DNA of 64,000 bases from Rhodococcus xishaensis. GTDB lineage: Bacteria; Actinomycetota; Actinomycetes; Mycobacteriales; Mycobacteriaceae. Location: assembly GCF_004011825.1 (NCBI RefSeq), contig NZ_RKLO01000004.1, forward strand, positions 1-64,000, given 5' to 3'. Numbering within the stretch: position 1 is the stretch's first letter; each line of letters starts with the position of its first letter. This document shows, in pieces, positions 16,654 to 25,421 of this stretch. The notes beneath the pieces were generated by a model. The model saw only the letters and a list, made by a program, of their open reading frames with translations, did no database searches and was not told the origin of the DNA. The translations under genes and the position numbers were made by a program.

Positions 16654-17946
16654 ATGACGACCAACGCACCTACCCCTGCCGTCAACGGCGAACACAATGA
16701 CGGCTCGTGGCGACGAACCACCTCAGTCCTGTCGGTCAGCCAACTCATCACCTGGGGCATTCTGTACTACTCCTTCGCCGTATACATGCCCCAAATGCAT
16801 GCCGACCTCGGCTGGTCCATCCCGGCCATTTCCGCTGGCTTCGCGATCGCCACCCTCGTCTCAGGCATCACCGCTCCGCTCGTCGGCCGTATCATCGATC
16901 GCTCGGGTTCGCGGACAATCATGGCTCTCGGCGCCGCGGTCGGCATCGCCGGGCTTGGCCTCTGGTCAGCAGCTCATCATCTCGCGGTTTTCTACCTGGC
17001 ACTCGCCATCATCGGCCTTGCCCAGGCCGCCACCCTCTACGCCCCGGCGTTCGCCACCGTCATTCGCCATCACCCCACGAACAGCCGCTCGGCAATCATC
17101 ACCATCACCCTCGCGGGCGGACTGGCCTCGACCATATTCTCGCCGCTCGCCCAGATCCTGTCCGATCAAGGCACCTGGCGTACTGGGCTTTTCGTTCTCA
17201 CCATCGGCTTCGCGCTCACCGTCCTCCCCCTGAATTACAGCCTCCCCCAGGATGACAACCGCGACGCCACCGCAACGAACAACGAACCAGCCGCCAAACG
17301 AACGGGCAACGCCCAGCAGCGCCCGGCAGCGCTCTGGTGGGTCGCAGTCGTTTGGACACTCACCTCGGGCGTCTCCACGGCCTTCGCCGTCCACATCGTC
17401 GCGTTCCTGATCGACAATGGCCATGGTGCCGCTGCCGCAGCCTCTATCGCCGGCGCAGCGGGCATCGGCAAAGTCGCGGGCCGCGTATTGATCGCGGCAG
17501 GAAGCCGGCTCAGCTCGACAACGATGCTGCGCATCAGTCTCGGGATCCAAGCCGTAGCCCTTACCGTCCCCTTGGTTTGGAACACGACGCTTGCCTCGCT
17601 GCTCATGGTCACCGTGTTCGGCGCCACCGCCGGCTCGCTCACTGTGCTCCGCCCCATTCTGCTGGCCGAATTGTTCGGCAAGGAGGGCTTCGCAACGAAG
17701 AACGGCGAAGTTCAGCTGATCACAACGATCTCCAAAGCATCGACCCCAGTCCTGGCAGGCATCGCCGTGGCCGCAGTGGGGTACACGAACACCTGGCTCG
17801 GCCTCGCCCTGATCGTCACCGTCGCCATCGCTATCACGTTCCGCGCCCTCGGCACCAAGCCCTCGCGGACGCCCACCGTCCTGGCGATCGATTGCCAGGC
17901 AGGAGAATCAAGTCGTGACGCACTCCTCATCAAGCCACAACGCTGA
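16654..17946 (+). CDS. MFS transporter, 12 TMS
   Basis: The 430-residue protein has twelve hydrophobic segments and the loop 2-3 motif GRIIDRSGSR of the major facilitator superfamily. A charged central loop (about residues 200-225, Asn/Ala-rich) separates the halves. ATG 16654 follows GGAG closely; the frame also opens at TTG 16645. It is divergent from the ECF sigma gene, suggesting export of the compound that the sigma factor and flavoprotein respond to. Codons are somewhat richer in A/C (many AAC, ACC, CAA) than in neighbouring genes, so transfer is possible. The substrate is unknown. Confidence 0.85.
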   Translation: MTTNAPTPAVNGEHNDGSWRRTTSVLSVSQLITWGILYYSFAVYMPQMHADLGWSIPAISAGFAIATLVSGITAPLVGRIIDRSGSRTIMALGAAVGIAGLGLWSAAHHLAVFYLALAIIGLAQAATLYAPAFATVIRHHPTNSRSAIITITLAGGLASTIFSPLAQILSDQGTWRTGLFVLTIGFALTVLPLNYSLPQDDNRDATATNNEPAAKRTGNAQQRPAALWWVAVVWTLTSGVSTAFAVHIVAFLIDNGHGAAAAASIAGAAGIGKVAGRVLIAAGSRLSSTTMLRISLGIQAVALTVPLVWNTTLASLLMVTVFGATAGSLTVLRPILLAELFGKEGFATKNGEVQLITTISKASTPVLAGIAVAAVGYTNTWLGLALIVTVAIAITFRALGTKPSRTPTVLAIDCQAGESSRDALLIKPQR

Positions 17947-17979
17947 GTTCAGCTGCCTTCTCGAAATCAAGCACCCGGG

Positions 17980-18879
17980 TCAGCGATTCCAGTCGCCGAG
18001 CCCGTCGTAGCCGCTGAGGGTGCCGCCGGCGGTGTTCACCACGATCACCGGGTCGCCCTTCTTCGCGTTGTCGTAGAACCACTTGCCGTCCGCCGTGCTG
18101 ACGTTGAGGCAGCCGTGGCTGACGTTCCGGTGCCCCTGCGCGTCCACCGACCACGGGGCGGCGTGCACGAAAATGCCGCTGTAGGAGATGCGCGTGGCGT
18201 ACTCGACGTACGTCCGGTATCCCTCCGGCGCGTCGACTGGCACGCCGTACGTCGACGAATCCATGTACATATCGCGGTGCTTCTCGCCGACGATGTAGGT
18301 GCCGTTCGGGGTCTCGTAGCCGGGCTTGCCGAGCGATGTCGGCATCGTCTTGACCACCTCGCCGTTGCGGGTGACGGTGATTTGCTTGGTGTTGTCGTCG
18401 GCGACGGCGACGAGCGCGTCACCGATCGAGAACGTGGAGTGCGAGTCGCCGGCGTCGACGCTGACCCGGATGTTGGCCGGCCAGAACTCGTTGGGCTTCC
18501 ATCGGACCTGGTTGTCGGCCGGCCAGTAGAAGTGCCCGGCGACCGGAGGGTCGGTCGCGACGCGAATGGCACGTTCGGCGACCGCACGGTCCGTGATGTT
18601 CTCGTTGAAGCTGATGATGACCGGCTGGGCGATGCCCACAACCTCGCCCGGTGCCGGGTTCAGCGACGGAGCCGAGAAGTTCGCCGGCACGATCGCAGGC
18701 GTGGCCGATCCGGCTGGCATGGCGGTCTCGGGGACCTGCGAGCCACCGGAGAATAGCGGCGCGGCCTGAGCCGGGGCCGCAAGAACGGCCCCGACCGCGG
18801 CGGCGGTGACGACGAGGGCGGCGGCACGGGCGAATCGACGGCGGGGCCTACCGGCCTCTGCGATCGACGTCTCGGTCAT
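17980..18879 (-). CDS. L,D-transpeptidase (YkuD) with N-terminal Ig-like domain
   Basis: The 299-residue protein has a basic start (RPRRRFARA), a hydrophobic stretch ending AAPAQA-AP as signal peptide, an Ig-like domain (about residues 75-150, INFNENITDRAV-type sequence) and a YkuD domain. The catalytic motif is HRNVSHGCLNVS (Cys near residue 258). Such enzymes form 3-3 cross-links in peptidoglycan and are the targets of carbapenems in mycobacteria. GGGGAG lies eight bases before ATG 18879. It acts outside the membrane. It converges with the MFS gene. Confidence 0.92.
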   Translation of the reverse strand: MTETSIAEAGRPRRRFARAAALVVTAAAVGAVLAAPAQAAPLFSGGSQVPETAMPAGSATPAIVPANFSAPSLNPAPGEVVGIAQPVIISFNENITDRAVAERAIRVATDPPVAGHFYWPADNQVRWKPNEFWPANIRVSVDAGDSHSTFSIGDALVAVADDNTKQITVTRNGEVVKTMPTSLGKPGYETPNGTYIVGEKHRDMYMDSSTYGVPVDAPEGYRTYVEYATRISYSGIFVHAAPWSVDAQGHRNVSHGCLNVSTADGKWFYDNAKKGDPVIVVNTAGGTLSGYDGLGDWNR

Positions 18880-18980
18880 GTTGCGGTACTCCCCAGCTCG
18901 ACGACGCCCCGCGGGCAGAGCCCGGTCACCCCATTAGGACATAGAAGGATGCGACGGACAACACCCGCCCGTCCCCGAAC

Positions 18981-20672
18981 TCAGCCGGCTTCGCCGCGCG
19001 CCGCCTCGAGCATCGCTGCCACGTCGACGATCTTGGTACGCGCACGCCCGCTCTCGGAGCCGAGCACACGCTCCTTCTTGTCGATGCGCTGCCACCCCTG
19101 GAAGTCGATGGCGTCCGGCTGGCGCTCACCGATCAGCGCGGTCAAGTGCTCCTGGTCGCGACCGGGCTGAGTGAGCAGGCCGCTCGCGAAGTCGGACAGC
19201 AGCAGGTCCACGGTGGCCGCGGAACAGTGCTTGTTGGTGCCGATGACACCGGTGGGTCCGCGCTTGATCCAGCCCGCGACGTAGACGCCGTGGATGGGGG
19301 AGCCGGTCTCGGGATCGATGACGCGGCCGTTCTCGTTCGGGACGACGCCTCGGCGGTCGTCGAACGGCAGATCCGCCACCGGCAGGCCCTTGTACCCGAT
19401 CGACCGCAACACCAGCCCTGCCTCGAGGGCCTCGGTGTGATCGGTGGGGCGCGCGCTGAGCCTGGCCGGGTTGTCGGCGTCGGCGACGAGTTCGTTGCGC
19501 ACGAGACGGATGCCCTCGACGCGCCCGTCACCGAGGATCTCCTCGGGCGAGCTGAGGTAGCGCAGCACGATCCGCTTGCGGCCGTCCGAGCTTGTTCGCT
19601 TCGCGAACTCCTCGACCTGGCGAACCTTGAGCTTCTCGGAAGGCTCCGAATCCGGGCCGTCGATCCAGGATCGGCTGGCCGAGTCGAGGACTACCTCGTC
19701 CGGGTCGACGACGATGTCGATGTCAGCCATCTGGCCGAGGGCGATGAGCTCGGGGTTGGTGTACGCGGCCTGTGCCGGACCGCGTCGTCCGACGATGACG
19801 ACCTCACGGATGTTGCTGTGACGCAGCGCCTCGAGGGCATGCTCGGCCATGTCTGTCTTGGCGAGCTCGTCCGGGTCGGTGACGAGGATGCGGGCAACAT
19901 CCAGGGCGACGTTGCCGTTGCCGATGATGACCGCGCGCTCACCGGAGAGGTCGAATGCGTGGTCGACGTAATCCGGGTGGCCGTTGTACCAGGCGACGAA
20001 TTCGGTGGCGGCGTGCGATCCGGGCAGATCCTCGCCGGGCACACCGAGACGCCGATCGCTGGCCGCACCGACGGCGTAGATGACCGCGTGGTGGTGTTCG
20101 AGCAGCTCCTCGTGGCTGACGTGCTGACCGACGTCGACGTTGAAGTGGCAGTGCACCGAGCGCTTGCTCAGGGCCGAGCGGAAGACGTCGGCGACCCCCT
20201 TGGTACCGGGGTGGTCGGGCGCGACACCGGCGCGGACGAGCCCGTACGGCGTCGGGAGGCGGTCGAACATGTCGACCTCGACCCGCGGGCGCGAGGTGAG
20301 TTCGATCGCGGCGTAGCACGCGGCTGGACCCGAGCCTACGATCGCGACTCGCAGGGTTCCCAGGTCGGCGCTGAGCGAGCGCGGCTCGGGCAGCTCGGGC
20401 CAGTCGGGGCCGATCGGATGCTTCTCGTAGTAGCTCGCGTTGATATCGGCGTAGACCGCATCGGCCTCGCTGAGTTCGTTGTCGCCGAAGATCGCGTCAA
20501 CGGGGCATTCGTCGACGCAGGCGCCGCAGTCGATGCACGTCTGCGGATCGATGTAGAGCATCTCCGTGGTCGCGAACTCCGGCTCGTCCGGTGTCGGATG
20601 AATGCAATTCACGGGACAAACGTCCACACACGATGCATCGTTGCAGCACGCCTGCGTAATCACATAAGCCAC
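18981..20672 (-). CDS. fprB: Ferredoxin--NADP reductase with N-terminal ferredoxin domain (FprB)
   Basis: The 563-residue protein fuses a 7Fe/8Fe-type ferredoxin (CCNDASCVDVCPVNCI and CIDCGACVDECPVDAI, residues 8-62) to an adrenodoxin-reductase-like flavoprotein (FAD motif RVAIVGSGPAACYAA near 108; NADPH motif VIIGNGNVALDVARIL near 255; VYVAGWIKRGPTGVIGTNK near 470). This arrangement is that of mycobacterial FprB (Rv0886). It passes electrons from NADPH to ferredoxins serving, among others, cytochrome P450s. The start is GTG 20672, with AGGGAAG upstream. Its promoter region carries a 12-bp inverted repeat and a KstR-like palindrome. Confidence 0.93.
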   Translation of the reverse strand: MAYVITQACCNDASCVDVCPVNCIHPTPDEPEFATTEMLYIDPQTCIDCGACVDECPVDAIFGDNELSEADAVYADINASYYEKHPIGPDWPELPEPRSLSADLGTLRVAIVGSGPAACYAAIELTSRPRVEVDMFDRLPTPYGLVRAGVAPDHPGTKGVADVFRSALSKRSVHCHFNVDVGQHVSHEELLEHHHAVIYAVGAASDRRLGVPGEDLPGSHAATEFVAWYNGHPDYVDHAFDLSGERAVIIGNGNVALDVARILVTDPDELAKTDMAEHALEALRHSNIREVVIVGRRGPAQAAYTNPELIALGQMADIDIVVDPDEVVLDSASRSWIDGPDSEPSEKLKVRQVEEFAKRTSSDGRKRIVLRYLSSPEEILGDGRVEGIRLVRNELVADADNPARLSARPTDHTEALEAGLVLRSIGYKGLPVADLPFDDRRGVVPNENGRVIDPETGSPIHGVYVAGWIKRGPTGVIGTNKHCSAATVDLLLSDFASGLLTQPGRDQEHLTALIGERQPDAIDFQGWQRIDKKERVLGSESGRARTKIVDVAAMLEAARGEAG

Positions 20673-20692
20673 AGTTCTTCCCTACCTGTACC

Positions 20693-20744
20693 CGACCGAA
20701 ACTGTCGTACTCGCCCAGACTATAACGTGTTTCAGTTTCGGTCG
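20693..20744. promoter_or_regulatory. fprB promoter region: 12-bp inverted repeat enclosing a KstR-like site
   Basis: CGACCGAAACTG (20693-20704) and its exact complement (20733-20744) flank 28 bases holding TATAACGTGTTTCA at 20721-20734. That 14-mer fits the KstR consensus TNNAACNNGTTNNA at every fixed position. On the minus strand TATAGT-like sequence could be the fprB -10. The consensus is from memory of mycobacterial work. Confidence 0.6.
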
Positions 20745-20794
20745 AGATTGCCTGTGACGGGCACGTGATCCGGTGGGCTACACCGCCGTCCCCG

Positions 20795-21001
20795 CTACTC
20801 GAGCCGGAACCCGACCTCGAGGGTCACCTGTGTGTGAGCGATCGATCCATTCTCGATGTGGCCGCGAGTTTCCACCACCTCGAACCAGTCGAGATTTCGC
20901 ATCGTCGCGCTAACGCGGTCGATCGCGTTGGCGATCGCCGCGTCTACGCCGTCGGGCGACGACCCGACCACCTTGATCACCCGATAGACATGGCTACTCA
21001 T
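20795..21001 (-). CDS. Dodecin family flavin-binding protein
   Basis: The 68-residue protein MSSHVYRVIKVVGSSPDGVDAAI...LDWFEVVETRGHIENG...VTLEVGFRLE matches dodecins, which form dodecamers that store flavins. The conserved Trp (LDWFEV) and the ETRG segment are present. ATG 21001 has GAGGAGG ahead. It lies 12 bases after the esterase stop, and its ribosome-binding site overlaps that stop codon (TGAGGAGG), so the two are co-translated. Confidence 0.92.
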   Translation of the reverse strand: MSSHVYRVIKVVGSSPDGVDAAIANAIDRVSATMRNLDWFEVVETRGHIENGSIAHTQVTLEVGFRLE

Positions 21002-21013
21002 CGGCGGACCTCC

Positions 21014-22252
21014 TCACGAACGCATGATTGCCTGGGCCTCGGCACCCAGCCGAGCCAGCCGCAGGTCACCGAAGGCGGTGACAGCGTTGCCGAGCCTGTT
21101 GGTCACGAACGCGAGCGCGAGGCCCGTCTCCGGGTCCGCGTACGCGCCGGACCCACCGACCCCGTAGTGGCCGAGCCCTCGGGTCGGCTGGGCTCGGCTG
21201 GCCAGAATCGGCGGGTGATAGCCGAGACGCCACGCCAGCTTGATGCCCAGCACGTAGTCCCGGTCGCAGGTCTGCACCTCACCCATCTGTTCGAGGGTCT
21301 CGGGCTGCAGGAAGCGGGTGCCGTCGATGACACCGTCGTTCGCGATCGCGGCGTACATGCGAGCGAGGGACCGGGCACTGAACACGCCGTTCCATCCGGG
21401 CATGACCGCGTCATGGACGAGGGGGTTGCGGATTAGTTCGTCGAACCCGTCGGGCATCGCGGCCTCCGCGAGCCCGCGCAGCGGTCCCATGCGGGACATC
21501 AGGGACGACGTCAGTCGCCAGTCGACGCCAGGATTGATGTTCGGAAACAGCTTCGCGATCCGCGGCTTCTGATCGGCCGGCACCTGATACCAGAACTCGT
21601 CCACCCCGAGCGGTTCGGCGATCTCTTCGCGGACGATTTCGGTGAAGGGCTTGCCGGTGGCACGCGACATCGTCTCGGCAACGAGCCAGCCGAACGTGAC
21701 GGCGTGATAGCCCGGCCCACGGTGTCGGCGTCGGTCCGGAACGGATGCGGCCAGCGCCTCGATGACGGTGTCGTAGTCCAGAAGTCCGAGCCGACCCGGC
21801 ACGAGACCGCGGACCTTGTGCAGGCCCGTTCGATGCGTGAGCACGTCGCGAATCGTGATCGATTCCTTGCCGGCGGCCGCGAACTCCGGCCAGTACGTGG
21901 CGACCGGCGCGTCGTAGTCGACGATGCCGCGCTCGGCCAGGCGGTGGACGATCGTGCTGGCGACGCCCTTGCCGGTCGAGAACGACAGCGCGACCGTGTC
22001 GCGGTCCCACCGACGGTCGCGGTCGGCGTAGCCGGCCCAGATGTCGATGACCTTCTCTCCGTGCACGTAGGCGGCGAGCGCACCGCCGCCGTTCTGCGGC
22101 CGGCGGTACATCGAGAAGAAGCGGTCCGCGAGCGAGAGGAATCGGGGGTCGACCAGCATCTCTGTGCGCGCCGGTGTGATCGGTGCCCCTACGTGCGGCT
22201 GCGCGGGCGCCGCCGCCCGCAACTCGAGTCCACGCTCCACCTGGATCGTCAT
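21014..22252 (-). CDS. Beta-lactamase-fold serine hydrolase/esterase
   Basis: The 412-residue protein belongs to the class C beta-lactamase/EstB-like family (Pfam Beta-lactamase). The SxxK motif is FSTGKG (near residue 93), the Tyr motif is GPGYHAVTFGWL (near 190), and a late HYGVGG segment replaces KTG. No signal peptide is visible, so it is probably a cytoplasmic or cell-associated esterase similar to mycobacterial LipE/LipL proteins. ATG 22252 is preferred over GTG 22282 because GGAGG lies five bases upstream. It is the first gene of a two-gene unit with dodecin. Confidence 0.85.
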   Translation of the reverse strand: MTIQVERGLELRAAAPAQPHVGAPITPARTEMLVDPRFLSLADRFFSMYRRPQNGGGALAAYVHGEKVIDIWAGYADRDRRWDRDTVALSFSTGKGVASTIVHRLAERGIVDYDAPVATYWPEFAAAGKESITIRDVLTHRTGLHKVRGLVPGRLGLLDYDTVIEALAASVPDRRRHRGPGYHAVTFGWLVAETMSRATGKPFTEIVREEIAEPLGVDEFWYQVPADQKPRIAKLFPNINPGVDWRLTSSLMSRMGPLRGLAEAAMPDGFDELIRNPLVHDAVMPGWNGVFSARSLARMYAAIANDGVIDGTRFLQPETLEQMGEVQTCDRDYVLGIKLAWRLGYHPPILASRAQPTRGLGHYGVGGSGAYADPETGLALAFVTNRLGNAVTAFGDLRLARLGAEAQAIMRS

Positions 22253-22380
22253 CGCGACCTCCGATTCCGCTCCTGAGACCATTGTGATTGGCGCAGCTTA
22301 CGGGTGGAAGAGCCCCCGGGCGAGCCAAACGGACAAACAGGATCAGTGGGACCGGCATCCAACCTGGTCACACGATTCGA

Positions 22381-23427
22381 TCAGTTCTCCTTCCGGTCGC
22401 GGTCACGGCTCGGCTGCACCCTTTTGGGCTCGCCGGGCATCTTGGGATGGTTCGGCGGATAGGGCAGATCCCCCAGTCCGGCGGCCGCATCCCGCTCGGC
22501 CATCTCGAGCAGACCGTCGAGCGAATGCGCGACGTCGTCGAGCGTCGCCATCGGATCGCCGCGGCCGGCGAGCAGAGCCGGGACCGTTGCGATCGTGAAG
22601 TCGTCGGGCTCGACCGATGCCAGCTCCGCCCAGGTCACCGGGGTGGAGACGGTCGCAACCCGGGTGCGGCGCACCGAGTACGCCGAGGCGATGGTCTTGT
22701 CGCGGGCGTTCTGGTTGAAGTCGAGAAAGATGCGTTTGCCGCGTTCCTCCTTCCACCAGGCCGTCGTCGCTCTGTCGTCACTGCGTCGCGCGATCTCCCG
22801 ACACAGCGCGATGCCGGCGCGGCGCACCTCGACGAAGTCCCATCGCGGCTCGATGCGGATGTAGACGTGCAGCCCACGACCACCCGAGGTCTTCGGGAAC
22901 CCGACAAGCCCCAGTTCGTCGAGCAGCGGCTGCAGGATGTCGAGCGCGACCCCGCGGGCGTCGTCGAAGTCGGTGCCCGGTTGCGGATCCAGGTCGATCC
23001 GCAGTTCGTCTGGATGCTCGACGTCCGCGCAGCGCACGGCCCACGGGTGGAACGTGATCGTGCCCAGATTCGCCGCCCAGACGATGTCGGCGGCGCTGCG
23101 TACTCGCAGGACGTCGGCGGTGCGCCCCGACGGGAACGTGACCACGCACGACGCGACGTGCTCGGGACGCTTGGCCGGCACCCGCTTCTGGTAGATCTGC
23201 TCACCCTCGACGCCGTCCGGGTACCGCTCCAGATGCGTCGGTCGGTCCCGCAGGGCGCGCAGCAGCTCGCCACCGGTGGCCACTTTGCGGTAGTACTCGA
23301 CCAGGTGCCGCTTGGTTCCGCCCCCGGCCCCGAGCCGTGGAAAGTAGATCTTGTCCGGATTCGACAATCGCACGGCGATACCGTCGACGTCGAGTTCCTC
23401 CGTGCTGCCACGGTTGGCGCCGGCCAT
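22381..23427 (-). CDS. LigD-type polymerase-domain protein (PolD1-like)
   Basis: The 348-residue protein is a stand-alone primase-polymerase domain of the LigD family. Catalytic acidic residues lie in RIDLDPQPG (near residue 135), with KTSGGRGLHVYI (near 165) and the later LDFNQNARDKTIASAYSVR (near 225) typical of the family. There is no ligase or nuclease domain. Mycobacterial PolD1 (Rv3730c) is encoded next to LigC and fills short gaps with ribo- or deoxyribonucleotides in excision repair. ATG 23427 starts two bases after the ligase stop, so translation is coupled. Confidence 0.88.
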   Translation of the reverse strand: MAGANRGSTEELDVDGIAVRLSNPDKIYFPRLGAGGGTKRHLVEYYRKVATGGELLRALRDRPTHLERYPDGVEGEQIYQKRVPAKRPEHVASCVVTFPSGRTADVLRVRSAADIVWAANLGTITFHPWAVRCADVEHPDELRIDLDPQPGTDFDDARGVALDILQPLLDELGLVGFPKTSGGRGLHVYIRIEPRWDFVEVRRAGIALCREIARRSDDRATTAWWKEERGKRIFLDFNQNARDKTIASAYSVRRTRVATVSTPVTWAELASVEPDDFTIATVPALLAGRGDPMATLDDVAHSLDGLLEMAERDAAAGLGDLPYPPNHPKMPGEPKRVQPSRDRDRKEN

Positions 23428-23429
23428 GG

Positions 23430-24512
23430 TCAGCGCTCTCTCGCCAGCACGTCGGCGAGGTCGTATCGCAGCGGGACCTCGAGTTGCTCGAACGTGCACG
23501 ACTCCGGCGCCCGGTCCGGCCGCCAACGCAAGAATCGCGCCGCGTGCCGAAAGCGCACGCCCACCTGGCTCCCGACCTCCCCGAGCTCTCCTTCCATCTG
23601 GTCGTACGCGACCTCGAGAACTCGCTGGGGCCGCAATGGAATCCAGCTGCGGTCGGCGCTCGACCGCCACCGGGTCGCCTCTCCCTCCGCGACCACGTCG
23701 TCGCCTACCCGCAGGGGTTCGAGTTCGGCGAGCAGTTCGACGCGACGCTTCGCGGTGAAGGCCGACGCACCCCCGACCATGCGGAGTTCGCCACCGTCGT
23801 ACAGGCCCAACAGGATTGACCCTATGCCTGGCTGACTCTTGTGCGGTCGGTAGCCGATCGCCACTACATCCGCGGTGCGAGAATGCTTGACCTTCAACAT
23901 CTCCCGCTTGTTCGGACGGTATCGGCCATCGAGTCGTTTGGCGACGACACCGTCCAATCCGGCGCCCTCGAACGTCTCGAACCAGCGCTGCGCGGTCGCG
24001 GCGTCGCGGGTGGCGGCCGTGACGTGGCAACGGGTCCCACCTCCGACGGTTCCGAGCAGCGCGGTGCGGCGGTCGGAGAACGGGAGTGACGTCAGATCCT
24101 CGTCGCCGAGCGCCAGCAGATCGAATCCGACGAACTGCGCCGGGCTCTTCTTCGCGAGCAACCGCACACGACTGTCGGCGGGGTGGATTCGCTCGGACAG
24201 CGCCCCCCAGTCCAGCCGGGTCCGACCACCGATCTCGCGCGGCACCACCAGTTCGCCGTCGACGACGCAGCGCGGCGGCAGTTCGGCGCGAACCGCGTCG
24301 ACCATTTCGGGGAAGTAGCGTGCCAGGTCCTTGCCGCCGCGCGAACCGAACGCCACCTCCCCGCCGTCCCGGAACACGATGGCACGGAAGCCGTCCCACT
24401 TCGGTTCGTACGACCACACGAGCTCGCCGACAGGCTGCTCGGGCACACCGGATGCGGCCTTGGCCAGCATCGGTTGCAGGGGTGGCGCGATCGGCAGGTC
24501 CACGGGGTCCAT
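23430..24512 (-). CDS. ligC: ATP-dependent DNA ligase (LigC type)
   Basis: The 360-residue protein has the nucleotidyl-transfer Lys in YEPKWDGFRA (near residue 33), motif III FVGFDLLAL, motif IV LDGVVAKRLDGRY and motif V MLKVKH, followed by an OB-fold domain. Size and lack of extra domains match LigC (Rv3731) rather than LigB or LigD. ATG 24512 is chosen because the upstream extension is not ligase-like. It is the first gene of the ligC-polD1 pair. It should act in short-patch base excision repair with the polymerase. Confidence 0.9.
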   Translation of the reverse strand: MDPVDLPIAPPLQPMLAKAASGVPEQPVGELVWSYEPKWDGFRAIVFRDGGEVAFGSRGGKDLARYFPEMVDAVRAELPPRCVVDGELVVPREIGGRTRLDWGALSERIHPADSRVRLLAKKSPAQFVGFDLLALGDEDLTSLPFSDRRTALLGTVGGGTRCHVTAATRDAATAQRWFETFEGAGLDGVVAKRLDGRYRPNKREMLKVKHSRTADVVAIGYRPHKSQPGIGSILLGLYDGGELRMVGGASAFTAKRRVELLAELEPLRVGDDVVAEGEATRWRSSADRSWIPLRPQRVLEVAYDQMEGELGEVGSQVGVRFRHAARFLRWRPDRAPESCTFEQLEVPLRYDLADVLARER

Positions 24513-24715
24513 AGTGACACCCGACACCGACTTCGCACCGATTCCGTCCCGCGTGTCCCGCGTGTCGGCGCTACCCGGGTCAAAGATGCAGGTAGGCGGC
24601 CTGCCTCCGCCGTCGGCAAGGCGGCTGAGTGCACGGGACCGCACCTCGACAAACTATCGGCGAGGTGCGGTTCCCGTGAACACCATTCGTTCAGCCCTGA
24701 TCAGTGGATCGGGTT

Positions 24716-25249
24716 TCAGTAGGTGCCGAAATTCTGAGTGGCGAAGTGGCGGCCGTCACGCCCGGAGATCGCGTAGCCGACTCCGAGGTGAGTGAAATCC
24801 GGATTGAGGATGTTGGCACGGTGTCCGGGGCTGTTCATCCACCGCCTGACCAGGTCAGTACCAGATTCGGGAGGCCGTCCGTTGATGATGTTCTCGGCCG
24901 CCCGGGTCCATCCAGGCCGCATCTCCCGCGTGTACGACGGGTTGTGGCGGAAATTGCCTGTTGTCGCCATCGTGTTCGACCACCTCTGCGCGACCCCGGT
25001 GAGAACAGAATCGTAGGCGAGTGGCCGCAGCCCGCGGATGCGGCGTTCGGCATTGGTGGCCGAGACGATCTGTTGAACAACCGTGGCATCCACCGTAGCG
25101 GTGGATCCGCCTCCAGCCGATCCCGAAAACAGCAGATCGAAGGGAGATGACGCGGCGGCCGCGGTGGCGGTGCCGGCCGATAAGGCGAGGGAACAAGCCA
25201 GAGCGAGCGTCGCAGTGACGCGCTTGGATACAGCAACGGTACGTGACAT
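24716..25249 (-). CDS. Secreted CAP/SCP-domain protein
   Basis: The 177-residue protein has a signal peptide (RVTATLALACSLALSAGTATAAAA, cleavage about residue 33) and a CAP domain (about 57-177). The domain carries IVSATNAERRIRGLRPL, WSNTMATTGNFRHN, AENIINGR and MNSPGHRANILNPDFTHLGVGYA. Such proteins are exported; the bacterial function is mostly unknown. ATG 25249 is the start. It stands between ligC and corA on the same strand. Confidence 0.9.
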   Translation of the reverse strand: MSRTVAVSKRVTATLALACSLALSAGTATAAAASSPFDLLFSGSAGGGSTATVDATVVQQIVSATNAERRIRGLRPLAYDSVLTGVAQRWSNTMATTGNFRHNPSYTREMRPGWTRAAENIINGRPPESGTDLVRRWMNSPGHRANILNPDFTHLGVGYAISGRDGRHFATQNFGTY

Positions 25250-25421
25250 CGGGTTACAGAACTCCTAGAGATGAGCGATGGGACTCCACTTTGGAGACAT
25301 GTGAACCCGAGCAGCCTAACGAACAATTGGACCCGATGCCGACTGAATCAAGGACTACCTGGTCGAGCAGGCCATAACTTGTGAATCTCTGGCGATCTGC
25401 GTCTGCGAGTCTCCTAGGGCC

